35,806 bases of DNA from Planctomycetota bacterium (GTDB lineage: Bacteria; Planctomycetota; J058), in contig RFHU01000542.1 of assembly GCA_003695705.1 (NCBI GenBank), forward strand, positions 1-35,806. The letters run 5' to 3'. Under the pieces are notes generated by a model. The model had not been told where the DNA came from and made no database searches. It worked only from the letters and a program-made list of their open reading frames with translations. Position 1 is the stretch's first letter; the number at the start of each line of letters is the position of its first letter. The translations under genes and the position numbers were made by a program. This document shows positions 16,304-23,917 of the stretch, in pieces.

Positions 16304-17224
16304 TCACTCGCCCGCAGGCGCGGGCGAGCGGGCGTTGACGCTCCAGTCGTAGGGATCGAAGACCAGCGCGTAGTCGCGGGCTTCCTCGAGGAGCGCTCGC
16401 CGCTCCCCGCGGGCGACCCGGCGTAGGTAGGTTCCGAGGTTCCTGTCTCGGGGCGGCACGCCGCGGCGAGCCAGCTCGGCGAGGAAGTCTTCGCGGTACC
16501 AGGAGAAGATCTGCGAGAGGTGGACGCGCCGCCGCGCGCGGTCGACGCGGACGTTGCGGTCGTCCGCAACGAAGTCGGCGGCGGCCCGCTCGAGGAAGGC
16601 CTCGAGGTCCGGCCCCTCGGGGAGCTCCGGGCGGAGCGCGGGGCAGGAGGCGGAACCGCAGTTGAGGACGAAGTGGACGCGCGGATCGGGGAAGCGAGCG
16701 CGGATCCGCTCGTGCTCGAGCTCGTAGAGGCTGTAGGCCCGACCGCCGAGAACGAAGCGGAGGCGAGCGAAGAAGCCGAGCCCGGCGACGGGGTCGAGGG
16801 GCGTTCGCAGGTCCCGGACGCTCTCCAGAGGCCAGTGGAGGAGGACGCCCTGGAGCACGCACGCGTTGTAGGCGGCCAGCCAATAGGCGAGGCGGGCCTC
16901 CCCGCTGGGGAAGCGCTCCGGAGCGTTCTCGGGGCTGTAGCGAGCGAAGGCGGCCAGGCAGCGTTCCAGGGCGGCGCGCGCTTCGGGGTCTGCGTGCCAG
17001 CGAGCGTAGTCCACGCGACCGTCCGCATCGACGAAGCGCTCGAGCAGCTCCTCGAGCGGCCGAAGGTCGAAGCCCTCCGCGGGGAAGCCCGGAGGAAGCT
17101 CGTCGGGGACGCGCACCACCCGAGGGCGCAGGACAGCCCACGCGGCGAGTCCGAGGAGCCCCACGCCCACCAGGAGCAGGCTGGCAGCGAGGAGCAGGCC
17201 CGGATGGCGCAGGAGCCAGTTCAC
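16304..17224 (-). CDS. DUF547 domain-containing membrane-anchored protein
   Basis: A 306-aa protein with one N-terminal membrane helix (about 7-32) and a DUF547 domain (about 90-270). Characteristic blocks are ARLAYWLAAYNACVLQGVL, LYELEHERIRARFPDPRVHFVLNCGSASCP (split here only for description) and LSQIFSWYREDF. The conserved Cys/His/Asn pattern (NCGSASC) suggests a possible papain- or transglutaminase-like active site; the function of the family is not established. The start is GTG 17224 with GGAGG 10 nt upstream. It lies on the same strand as the acyltransferase, 68 nt before it. Confidence 0.88.
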   Translation of the reverse strand: MNWLLRHPGLLLAASLLLVGVGLLGLAAWAVLRPRVVRVPDELPPGFPAEGFDLRPLEELLERFVDADGRVDYARWHADPEARAALERCLAAFARYSPENAPERFPSGEARLAYWLAAYNACVLQGVLLHWPLESVRDLRTPLDPVAGLGFFARLRFVLGGRAYSLYELEHERIRARFPDPRVHFVLNCGSASCPALRPELPEGPDLEAFLERAAADFVADDRNVRVDRARRRVHLSQIFSWYREDFLAELARRGVPPRDRNLGTYLRRVARGERRALLEEARDYALVFDPYDWSVNARSPAPAGE

Positions 17225-17384
17225 GCTCAGGAGGCCTCCCCTCGACGCCGCTTCTCGGACCCGGCGCGCCCGCCGGATGCTCCCTGTCCTCCGCTCCGCC
17301 TCCGCGAACGACCGGGTCGCGGCGCGCCGCCCGAGCCGGCGCTCCGCCCGCCCGACGAAGGCCCGAACGCCCGCGACGAACGGC

Positions 17385-17636
17385 TCATTCCCCGCGCCGG
17401 TAAGCGCAGGCGAGGGTATCGGCCTCGAAGGCCCGAAGCAGCGCGAGGGCCTCGTCGAGGCAGCCGAAGAGGTGTCCGGGGGCCTGCGTCGCCGCGCCCC
17501 GCTCCAGCAGAAGCGAACGGCACACCGCGTCGACGGGCTCGCTCGTGTGCAGCGCGAGCCGCTCGATGACCTCGGCCAGGCGCGGATGCCAACCGTGGTG
17601 TTCGCAGTAGAGGGCCGACTCCTCGCGCGGACGCAT
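17385..17636 (-). CDS. Small protein of unknown function (83 aa)
   Basis: I do not recognise this family. The protein is helical and acidic/leucine-rich (RLAEVIERLALHT, LDEALALLRAFEADTLACAY), with a Cys/His-rich start (LYCEHHGWH). It has no signal peptide or membrane segment. Support for a real gene comes from TAGGCT 8 nt before ATG 17636, the same leaderless arrangement as other genes here, and from a protein-like composition. It is divergent from the CBS-domain gene. The open frame extends far upstream, but only this segment is free of the opposing genes. Confidence 0.55.
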   Translation of the reverse strand: MRPREESALYCEHHGWHPRLAEVIERLALHTSEPVDAVCRSLLLERGAATQAPGHLFGCLDEALALLRAFEADTLACAYRRGE

Positions 17637-17644
17637 CGCCCACG

Positions 17645-17650
17645 AGCCTA
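17645..17650 (-). promoter_or_regulatory. Leaderless-type -10 (TAGGCT) of the 83-aa gene
   Basis: On the minus strand TAGGCT is followed by 8 nt and ATG 17636, with no Shine-Dalgarno. It is the same hexamer as at 14778-14783. Confidence 0.45.
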
Positions 17651-17766
17651 GGGCTTCGAGCCCTTCGGTGCAGGGGGAGGAAGGGGGAGGATTCGGGTCC
17701 GAATGGCCGATTCCTCCCGCGGGGCGGCCGCACGCCCGAGGGCGGCCTCCATCCGGCGGCAGGGCG

Positions 17767-17772
17767 TATGCT
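17767..17772 (+). promoter_or_regulatory. Candidate -10 box (TATGCT) of the CBS gene
   Basis: TATGCT lies 32 nt before the CBS-protein ATG. The implied leader of about 25 nt carries GAGGAG. Confidence 0.4.
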
Positions 17773-17804
17773 CGCGCCAGCCCCGTGAGCCGAGGAGCGC
17801 CTCC

Positions 17805-18290
17805 ATGCCCACGACCGCCCGAGAAGTGATGACCCGAGAGGTCGTGACCATCGACGCTGCCGCCTCCATCGCGGACTTCGTGGAGCGCATCCGCGAGACC
17901 TCGTTTTCGGGGCTGCCGGTGCTCGAAGACGGCCGCGCCGTGGGACTCGTCTCGCAGAACGACGTCCTGCGTGCTCTCGCGGCCGCTTGCTCGCCCGGCG
18001 AACCTGAGGAGCGCCGCGACCGCCTCCAACGCCGGGCGAGCGCCTTCTTGCTCGAAGTCGCCGAGGCCCATCGGCGCTCGGTCGAGGTGACCGCCCTGCT
18101 CGCCCGACCGGTCCGGTCCCTGGTGGCCCGCGCCCTCGTCTCCTGCGCTCCGGAGACGCCCCTCTCCGCCGTGTGCTCCGCGATGCTCACCGAGCGGGTG
18201 CACCGGGTGGTGGTCGTCGACGACGCGGGCGCCGTCGTGGGCATCATCAGCGCCCTGGACCTCGTCGGCGTGCTGCGCGATCGCTGCTGA
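17805..18290 (+). CDS. CBS-domain pair protein
   Basis: A 161-aa cytoplasmic protein made of two CBS domains (about 7-58 and 105-160). Examples are REVMTREVVTIDAAASIADFV ... LPVLEDGRAVGLVSQNDVLRAL, and VHRVVVVDDAGAVVGIISALDLV. Stand-alone CBS pairs bind adenosine nucleotides and act as energy or redox sensors, often regulating a partner. The longer linker (about 62-104) is basic and helical. ATG 17805 is chosen because GAGGAG lies 7 nt upstream; the open frame begins earlier. It lies 147 nt before the molybdenum oxidoreductase operon on the same strand, so a link is possible but not shown. Confidence 0.9.
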   Translation: MPTTAREVMTREVVTIDAAASIADFVERIRETSFSGLPVLEDGRAVGLVSQNDVLRALAAACSPGEPEERRDRLQRRASAFLLEVAEAHRRSVEVTALLARPVRSLVARALVSCAPETPLSAVCSAMLTERVHRVVVVDDAGAVVGIISALDLVGVLRDRC

Positions 18291-18307
18291 GGGGCAGCCG
18301 GAGCGGT

Positions 18308-18329
18308 CGCTGGCGGCGAGCGGCCAGCG
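18308..18329 (+). terminator. Hairpin after the CBS gene
   Basis: CGCTGGC (18308-18314) pairs perfectly with GCCAGCG (18323-18329) across 8 nt, 17 nt after the CBS stop. No T-tract follows, so the terminator call is weak. Confidence 0.35.
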
Positions 18330-18423
18330 CGATCGCCCTCTCCCGCCGGGTGGCCTGGGGCCTCTGCGCAGGAGCGCGCTCCCCGACCGCCCCGCGTACG
18401 TCGCCTCTGCGATGAAGGGCGCA

Positions 18424-18429
18424 TACAAT
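18424..18429 (+). promoter_or_regulatory. Leaderless-type -10 (TACAAT) of the oxidoreductase operon
   Basis: TACAAT matches TATAAT at 5 of 6 positions and ends 8 nt before ATG 18438. There is no Shine-Dalgarno and no clear -35. Confidence 0.55.
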
Positions 18430-18437
18430 CCCCGGCC

Positions 18438-19985
18438 ATGCTCTGGGGCAAGCTCATCGACCACGACCGCTGCATCGGCTGCCACGCCTGCAGCGTCGCC
18501 TGCAAGTCCGAACACCGGGTGCCGCTGGGCGTCTTCCGCACCTGGGTCAAGCAGGTGGAGAAGGGCCGCGGACAGGCCACCCGCCGGCACTTCGGCGTGC
18601 TCCGCTGCAACCAGTGCGACCGCCCCCCCTGCGTGGCCATCTGCCCCACCGCCGCCATGCATCAGCGGACCGACGGCATCGTCGACTTCGACCGGGCGCT
18701 GTGCGTCGGCTGCAAGGCCTGCATTCAGGCCTGCCCCTACGACGCCATCTACATCGACCCCGAGACCCACACCGCTGCGAAGTGCAACTTCTGCGCGCAC
18801 CGCGTGGAGGAGGGCCTCGTCCCCGCCTGCGTCGCCGCCTGCCCCACCGACGCCCTCCTCGTCTCCGACTTGGAGGACCCCGAGTCGCCCGTGGCGCGGG
18901 CGGTCGCGCGCGAGGGCGCCGTCGTCCGCAAGCCCGAGCTGGGCACGCAGCCCAAGGTCTTCTACAAGGGCGCCGATGCCAGTGTGCTCGACCCCCACGC
19001 GGCCCGGCCCCTGCACCCCGGCATGTGGGGCGCCTCGCGAGCGCCGGAAGCCGACGCCACCCCTGCGCCGCGACGAGGCGCGCCGGCCGCGGCGCGCGTC
19101 GCCTACGACGTGCCGAGGGAGCGCGGACCCTGGGGCGCGCGCATCTCCCTCTACCTGTTCGCCAAGGGCATCGGCGCGGGGGCGCTCATGGTGGGGGGGC
19201 TCGCCCTCCTCCTGCGCGGTCCGGAGGCCCTCGGCCAGGTGCCTCCGCTCCTGGGTCTCCTGGGCCTCCTGGCGACCCTCCTCCTCCTCGTCTCCGACCT
19301 CGAGCGCCCCGACCGCTTCCTGCTCGTCCTCTTTCGCCCGCAGCCGCGCAGCTGGCTCGTGCGCGGCGCCTGGGTCCTCAGCGCGGCCGTGGCGCTCGCC
19401 GCGGCCTGGCTCGCCGCGCTCTCCCTCGGCCCGGTCGCGCCCTGGGTGCGGACCGCCCTCGGCGTGGGCGGCATCGTCCTGGGCGCCGCGGCGGCCGGCT
19501 ACACCGCCCTCCTCTTCGGGCAAGCCCGCGGACGGCTCCTCTGGCAGAGCCCCCTTCTCCTGCCGCATCTCGTCGTGCAGGCTTTCCTCGCCGGCGCCTC
19601 GAGCCTGGCCGTCGTCCCGGGGCTGGTGGACGCGGGCGTCCCCAGCGAAGCCTACTGGACGGGCCGTTTGCTCAGCCTGGGCGCCCTCATGGCCCCGCTG
19701 CTCGGGCTCAACGTCGCTTGCATCCTCGGCGAACTCTGGATCCACGGCACCGAGGACGCTCGCCTCGCGGTGCGCTGGATGCAGCGCGGCCCCCAGGGCA
19801 CCACCCTTACCTACGGGGTCTTCATCCTCGGGCACATCTTCCCTGCGGTGGCCCTCGCCTTCGCCTTCATCGCCCCCGACGGCTTCGCCGCCGGGGTCGG
19901 CCTCGCGGGGGTGGCCGCCCTCTGCGGCCTCTTCCTCTGGGACGACCTCTACCTGCGCGCGGGCCAAGTCCCGCCCCTGAGCTGA
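18438..19985 (+). CDS. Fused four-cluster [4Fe-4S] ferredoxin and NrfD-type membrane subunit
   Basis: A 515-aa fusion of the B and C subunits of a complex-iron-sulfur-molybdoenzyme. The N-terminal part (about 1-150) holds 16 cysteines for four [4Fe-4S] clusters: C12/15/18/22, C57/60/65/69, C89/92/95/99 and C116/119/131/135, the DmsB/PsrB/NrfC pattern. An Ala/Pro-rich linker (about 195-225) leads into a multi-helix NrfD/PsrC-type quinone-reactive membrane domain (about 230-515, LYLFAKGIGAGALMVGGLALLL and seven or more further hydrophobic segments). It should pass electrons between the quinone pool and the catalytic subunit encoded 3 nt downstream. There is no signal peptide, which places the clusters on the cytoplasmic side. 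Usually B and C are separate genes. Confidence 0.92.
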   Translation: MLWGKLIDHDRCIGCHACSVACKSEHRVPLGVFRTWVKQVEKGRGQATRRHFGVLRCNQCDRPPCVAICPTAAMHQRTDGIVDFDRALCVGCKACIQACPYDAIYIDPETHTAAKCNFCAHRVEEGLVPACVAACPTDALLVSDLEDPESPVARAVAREGAVVRKPELGTQPKVFYKGADASVLDPHAARPLHPGMWGASRAPEADATPAPRRGAPAAARVAYDVPRERGPWGARISLYLFAKGIGAGALMVGGLALLLRGPEALGQVPPLLGLLGLLATLLLLVSDLERPDRFLLVLFRPQPRSWLVRGAWVLSAAVALAAAWLAALSLGPVAPWVRTALGVGGIVLGAAAAGYTALLFGQARGRLLWQSPLLLPHLVVQAFLAGASSLAVVPGLVDAGVPSEAYWTGRLLSLGALMAPLLGLNVACILGELWIHGTEDARLAVRWMQRGPQGTTLTYGVFILGHIFPAVALAFAFIAPDGFAAGVGLAGVAALCGLFLWDDLYLRAGQVPPLS

Positions 19986-19988
19986 CTC

Positions 19989-22700
19989 GTGAGCCCCCTC
20001 TCCTCCCATCCTCCCTTCGCCCAGTGGGACGCCTGGAGCGAGCCCGACCCCGCGGCCTGGCCCCGCGTGGAGCGCCGCGAACAGGTGCTCGTCCCCACAC
20101 TCTGCTTCAATTGCGAGGCTGGCTGCGGCCTGCTCGCCTACGTCGACCGCGAGACCCTTTCGGTGCGGCGCATCGAGGGCAACCCGCTCCATCCGGGCAG
20201 CCGCGGAAAGACCTGCGCCAAGGGCCCGGCGACCCTCAACCAGATCCAGGACCCCGAGCGGATCTTGCACCCTCTGCGCCGGGTGGGTCCGCGCGGCGAA
20301 GGCGGGTGGGAGCGCGTCTCCTGGGACGACGCTCTGGACGACATCGCCGCGCGCATCCGCGCGGCCATCGCCGGCGGGCGCCGCGAAGGGGTCATGTACC
20401 ACGTCGGGCGCCCCGGCGAGGACGGCTTCGTCAACCGCGTGTTGCAGGCGTGGGGCTGCGACGCCCACAACTCGCACACCAACGTGTGCTCTGCGGCGGC
20501 CCGCCTGGGCTTCACGAGCCTGTGGGGTTCCGACCGCCTCTCGCCCGACTACGCCAACGCCGACTTCATCCTGCTCGTCTCCGCCAAGCTGGAGAGCGGC
20601 CACTACTTCAACCCCCACGCCCAGCGCATCACCGAGGCGCGCGCTCGGGGCTGCGAGGTCGCCGTCCTCGACGTGCGCCTGAGCAACACCGCTTCGGTGG
20701 CCGACCACTGGCTCCCCACCTACCCCGGCAGCGAAGCCGAAGTCCTCCTGGCCATGGCAGGCGTCATCCTGGCGGAGGGTTGGGCGGACCGCGCCTTCCT
20801 CGAGCGCTGGACCAACTGGCGGGAGACCGCGCCGCATCTCGACCCGTCCCTCGACGCCCAGACCGTGGACTTCGATGCCTTCTACGCGGCGCTCACCCGC
20901 TACTACACCGAGCGCTTCCCCCTCGAGCGGGCCGCGCAGGCGGCGGGCGTCCCCGCCGAGCGCATCGCCGAGGTGGCCCGCAAGGCAGGGCGCGCGGGGC
21001 GACGCCTGTGCACGCACATCTGGCGCAACGCGGCCTCGGGGAACCTCGGCGGCTGGCAGATCGCCCGCGCCCTCCTCTTCTTGAACGTCCTCACCGGAAG
21101 CGTAGGGACCGCCGGCGGCGTCTCGCCCAGCGACTGGCACAAGCTCAAACCGCCCACTCCCTGGCCACCGCCTCCGCACGAAGGCTGGAGCGAACTCGCC
21201 TGGCCGCGCGAATACCCGCTTGCGCACTACGAGATGAGCTTCCTCCTCCCGCACTTCCTCCTCGAGGGACGGGAGCGCCTCGACGTCTACTTCACAAGGG
21301 TCTTCAACCCGGTGTGGACCTACCCCGACGGCGCGAGCTGGATCGAGGCCCTGCGCGACGAAGAGCGGGTCGGCCTCCACGTGGCCCTCACCCCCACCTG
21401 GAACGAGACGGCGCAGTTCGCCGACTACGTCCTCCCCATGGGCCACTCGCCCGAACGGCACGACCACCAGAGCCAGGAGACCGGGGCCATGCGCTGGATC
21501 GGGCTCCGACAGCCCGTGCTGCGCGAGGCGCGGCGGCGTCTGGGCGAAACGATCACGGACAGCCGCCAGACGAATCCGGGCGAGGTGTGGGAGGAAGCGG
21601 AGTTCTTCCTCGCCTTGAGCTGGCGCATCGATCCGGACGGGAGCCTGGGCATCCGTCGGCACTTCGAGCATCCCGACCGGCCCGGTGAGCCCTTCGGCGT
21701 CGAGGACTACCTGGGCACCGTCTACGCGGCCGTTCCCGGCCTCGCCGACGCGGCGGCCGCGGCGGGGGAGACGCCCTTGGAGTACATGCGCCGCCGGGGG
21801 GCCTTCGCGGTGGAGCCCGAGGGCTCGCGCCTCGGACTGCACGAAGAAGAAGTCGCCGAAGGCGGCGTCCTCGTGGACGGCGTACGCCGCCGGGGCTTCG
21901 CCACCCCCAGCGGGAAGATCGAGATCCACTCGCCCACCCTGGCGGAGTGGGGCTGGCCCGAGCACGCCCTGCCGGGCGCGGTGACCAGCCAGGTGGCCCG
22001 CGAGCGGCTCTCGGCCGACGAACTGTGCCTGGTGCCGACCTTCCGCCTGCCCGTGCTCATCCACACCCGCAGCGGCAACGCCAAGTGGCTGCTCGAAATT
22101 GCCCACAGCAACCCGCTCTGGATCCACCCCGAAGACGCCCGCGCCCGCGGGCTCGAGACCGGCGACCTCGCGGTCGTGCGCACGCGCATCGGCTCCTTCG
22201 TCCTCCGCGCCTACCTCACCGAGGGCCTGCAGTGCGGGGTGGTCGCCTGCAGCCATCACCTGGGCCGCTGGCGCAAGCGCGGCAGCCCCGAGGCGGGAAT
22301 GCGCTGGAGCGCGACGGAGGTCGAATTCCGCCGCGCCGGCGACACCCTCCTCGTCCGCCGCACGGGACGCGGCCTGGCCCCCTTTCCCAGCGAGGACCCC
22401 GACTCCCAGCGCCTCTGGTGGCAAGAGACGGGCGTCCACCAGAACATGACCTTTCCGGTCCAGCCCGATCCGGTCAGCGGCATGCACTGCTGGCACCAGG
22501 CCGTGCGCGTGGAGCGCGCGGGAGAGGACGAGCGCGAGGGAGACGTGCGGGTGGACCTCGCCGCGGCGCACGCAGCCTACCGCGAGTGGCTGGCCAAGGC
22601 GCGGCCCGCCCCGGGGCCCGGGGGCCTACGCCGCCCCCTCTGGCTCAAGCGGCCTCTGCGCCCGCGCGAGGAGGCCTTCCGCATCCCCCCCGAGGCGTGA
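19989..22700 (+). CDS. Molybdopterin oxidoreductase catalytic subunit, cytoplasmic type
   Basis: A 903-aa A subunit of the DMSO-reductase superfamily. The [4Fe-4S] site is C39-x2-C42-x3-C46-x29-C76 (CFNCEAGCG ... GKTCAKG). A probable Mo ligand is Cys167 in SHTNVCSAAARLG. Later blocks bind the bis-MGD cofactor (IWRNAASGNLGGWQIARAL, and PTWNETAQFADYVLPMGHSPERHDH). The C-terminal molydop-binding domain (about 660-790) contains RSGNAKWLLEIAHSNPLWIHPEDA. No Tat signal is present, unlike most PsrA/PhsA/DmsA enzymes, so it should be cytoplasmic as in SoeA-type sulfite dehydrogenases. The substrate cannot be read from sequence. The start is GTG 19989, 3 nt after the fused B-C gene. Length and motif order appear complete. 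Confidence 0.9.
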   Translation: MSPLSSHPPFAQWDAWSEPDPAAWPRVERREQVLVPTLCFNCEAGCGLLAYVDRETLSVRRIEGNPLHPGSRGKTCAKGPATLNQIQDPERILHPLRRVGPRGEGGWERVSWDDALDDIAARIRAAIAGGRREGVMYHVGRPGEDGFVNRVLQAWGCDAHNSHTNVCSAAARLGFTSLWGSDRLSPDYANADFILLVSAKLESGHYFNPHAQRITEARARGCEVAVLDVRLSNTASVADHWLPTYPGSEAEVLLAMAGVILAEGWADRAFLERWTNWRETAPHLDPSLDAQTVDFDAFYAALTRYYTERFPLERAAQAAGVPAERIAEVARKAGRAGRRLCTHIWRNAASGNLGGWQIARALLFLNVLTGSVGTAGGVSPSDWHKLKPPTPWPPPPHEGWSELAWPREYPLAHYEMSFLLPHFLLEGRERLDVYFTRVFNPVWTYPDGASWIEALRDEERVGLHVALTPTWNETAQFADYVLPMGHSPERHDHQSQETGAMRWIGLRQPVLREARRRLGETITDSRQTNPGEVWEEAEFFLALSWRIDPDGSLGIRRHFEHPDRPGEPFGVEDYLGTVYAAVPGLADAAAAAGETPLEYMRRRGAFAVEPEGSRLGLHEEEVAEGGVLVDGVRRRGFATPSGKIEIHSPTLAEWGWPEHALPGAVTSQVARERLSADELCLVPTFRLPVLIHTRSGNAKWLLEIAHSNPLWIHPEDARARGLETGDLAVVRTRIGSFVLRAYLTEGLQCGVVACSHHLGRWRKRGSPEAGMRWSATEVEFRRAGDTLLVRRTGRGLAPFPSEDPDSQRLWWQETGVHQNMTFPVQPDPVSGMHCWHQAVRVERAGEDEREGDVRVDLAAAHAAYREWLAKARPAPGPGGLRRPLWLKRPLRPREEAFRIPPEA

Positions 22701-22777
22701 CGCCTCGGCCCTGCGTACTCGTGGACGGTCCGCTCCGCGGACCCCGCGAGCGAGCCTGCCGACCGGCCGGCTTGCTC
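22691..22777. terminator. Three stacked hairpins between convergent genes
   Basis: CGAGGCG-TGA-CGCCTCG (22691-22707) places the stop codon of the oxidoreductase in the loop. GGTCCGC-TCC-GCGGACC (22727-22743) is a perfect 7-bp stem. GAGCGAGCC (22748-22756) pairs with GGCTTGCTC (22769-22777, one G-U) and overlaps the stop of the opposing gene. Together they fill the 75-nt gap and probably terminate transcription in both directions. Confidence 0.55.
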
Positions 22778-23450
22778 AGAGGGCCCAGCCCAGCCAGAGC
22801 AGGCAGCGCTCGAAGAGGAGGACGAAGCCGGCCACGGGCGGGAGGAGGCCGAGGGCCGAGCCGGCGAGGTAGTCGCGGAAGCGCACGCGCGAGAGCGCGA
22901 GGGCCGCGTTCAAGGGCGGCGAGAGGAGGAGCACCGCGCGCAGCGTGGCGATGGTGCGCACGGGGCGCTCCCGAAGCCTCCCGAGGACCTTGCGCAGCCA
23001 GGGCCGCTCGAGGTCGGCAAGGGCCGCGCCGCCGAGGGCGCGGAACACCGCGAAGCTGACCGACACGGACACGAGCCCGGCGAAGTAGGCGAGGAGGCCG
23101 CCGTGGAGGCGACCGTAGCTGAGGACCGCGGCGGCGACGAACACCAGGCCGGGAATTTGCAAGAGCTCGCCCACGGCGAAGAGGACGACGAAGAGAAGCG
23201 CCCCTCCCGCGCCCCAGGAGAGCACCAGGGCGCGCAGCTCGCCCACGAGCACCTCGGGGGAGCGGTCCGCGAGGCCGCTGAGCCGGGCGACGAGCAAGAG
23301 CGCGAGGACCGCCACCGCCACCGCGAGCAGGCGCCGCCCCGGACGCGGGCGGCGCGCCTCGTCCCCTTCTCCCCGCGGCGGCCGGGGCTTCGGGGACCGG
23401 GACGGGAGAGGACCCTCGCCCGGCTCCGTCGGCTCCTCGACACGGCTCAA
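22776..23450 (-). CDS. TVP38/TMEM64 (VTT domain) family membrane protein
   Basis: A 224-aa protein. A long basic, Pro-rich cytoplasmic N-terminus (1-40) precedes a membrane helix (about 40-60) and a VTT/SNARE-associated core (about 82-200): GELLQIPGLVFVAAAVLSYGRLHGGLLAYFAG and RTIATLRAVLLLSPPLNAALALSRVRFRDYLAGSALG (positions about 93-124 and 165-201). The family is related to DedA and to lipid scramblases of the VMP1/TMEM41 group; the role here is unknown. The start is TTG 23450, with GAGGAGG 6 nt upstream. That Shine-Dalgarno lies at the end of a short upstream ORF whose TGA overlaps the TTG. Confidence 0.85.
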   Translation of the reverse strand: MSRVEEPTEPGEGPLPSRSPKPRPPRGEGDEARRPRPGRRLLAVAVAVLALLLVARLSGLADRSPEVLVGELRALVLSWGAGGALLFVVLFAVGELLQIPGLVFVAAAVLSYGRLHGGLLAYFAGLVSVSVSFAVFRALGGAALADLERPWLRKVLGRLRERPVRTIATLRAVLLLSPPLNAALALSRVRFRDYLAGSALGLLPPVAGFVLLFERCLLWLGWAL

Positions 23451-23551
23451 GCGAGGCCTCCTCGCGGGCGCCCGAAGGCGCAGGGCCGAGGTCGCCGGGC
23501 GAGCGGGGCGCGGACTCCGACGGCGCGGTGGAGGGAGCGGAGCTGCGGCAT
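23447..23551 (-). CDS. Putative 34-aa leader peptide upstream of the TVP38 gene
   Basis: ATG 23551 opens a 34-codon frame that ends at TGA 23449-23447. That stop overlaps the TTG start of the TVP38 gene (TTGA). AGGAGG (23567-23562) lies 10 nt before the ATG. The peptide is Arg/Pro/Leu-rich with one Cys (PQLRSLHRAVGV ... RPRGGLA). Such overlap suggests translational coupling. The alternative is a chance frame, since stops are rare in DNA this GC-rich. I know of no homologue. Confidence 0.4.
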   Translation of the reverse strand: MPQLRSLHRAVGVRAPLARRPRPCAFGRPRGGLA

Positions 23552-23891
23552 CGAAGAGACACCTCCTGGGAGCGCGCCGACACCGAGCCGGCGGGGCGCT
23601 GGGAGAGCGTGTCCAATCCTAAGCGCCGTCGCGTTCCTCGGGTGCGCCCGGCGGACCGCCCCGGTCCCCGCCGGCGCGCGGCAAGGCGCGCGACGAGCAG
23701 GGGAAGCGAAGGGCCCGGCGCCGCCCCGGCCGAAGGAACGGGCGGGGCCCCCTTCGAGAGACGATGGCGAGTCCCCGCCCGCGCCGAGCGGAGCGGCAGC
23801 CCCTCGCGTCGTTCCCCGACCGCGCCCTTCGCAGCGGTAGGCCCGGAGGTCGCCGGCCTTCTTCGCCGTCGTCGGGCATGGGCGCTCGGGC
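23552..23891. other. Intergenic spacer between two divergent units
   Basis: Apart from the Shine-Dalgarno and -10 candidates listed separately, I see no gene here. Open frames on both strands are Arg/Pro/Gly-rich shadows without domain character. Minor GC palindromes occur (for example GGACC-GCCCC-GGTCC near 23653-23667). Confidence 0.5.
23616..23621 (-). promoter_or_regulatory. Candidate -10 box (TAGGAT) for the leader/TVP38 unit
   Basis: On the minus strand TAGGAT lies 64 nt before the leader ATG. It is identical to the hexamer before the M28 peptidase. The -35 is unclear. Confidence 0.35.
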
Positions 23892-23900
23892 TGCTAGGGT
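23892..23900 (+). promoter_or_regulatory. Extended -10 (TGC-TAGGGT) for the leader/glycosyltransferase unit
   Basis: TGCTAGGGT lies 17 nt before the small-ORF ATG at 23918 and 94 nt before the glycosyltransferase ATG. It matches the TGC-TAnnnT form seen at 9947-9955 and 14778-14786. Confidence 0.45.
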
Positions 23901-23917
23901 GGAGGCGGAGGCTCAGG

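Noticed and set aside
15258-16352. 364-aa plus-strand frame opposite the acyltransferase
   Set aside because: No domain features; composition typical of antisense frames in GC-rich DNA; the opposing frame has H-x5-D and FPEG motifs.
17639-22571. Very long minus-strand open frame opposite the CBS and oxidoreductase genes
   Set aside because: It is antisense to three clear genes and has His/Gly/Glu-rich shadow composition; only the C-terminal 83 residues (17385-17636) stand outside them.
23619-23879. 86-aa minus-strand frame in the divergent spacer
   Set aside because: Arg/Pro/Gly-rich, no Shine-Dalgarno or -10 at a suitable distance, no recognisable feature.
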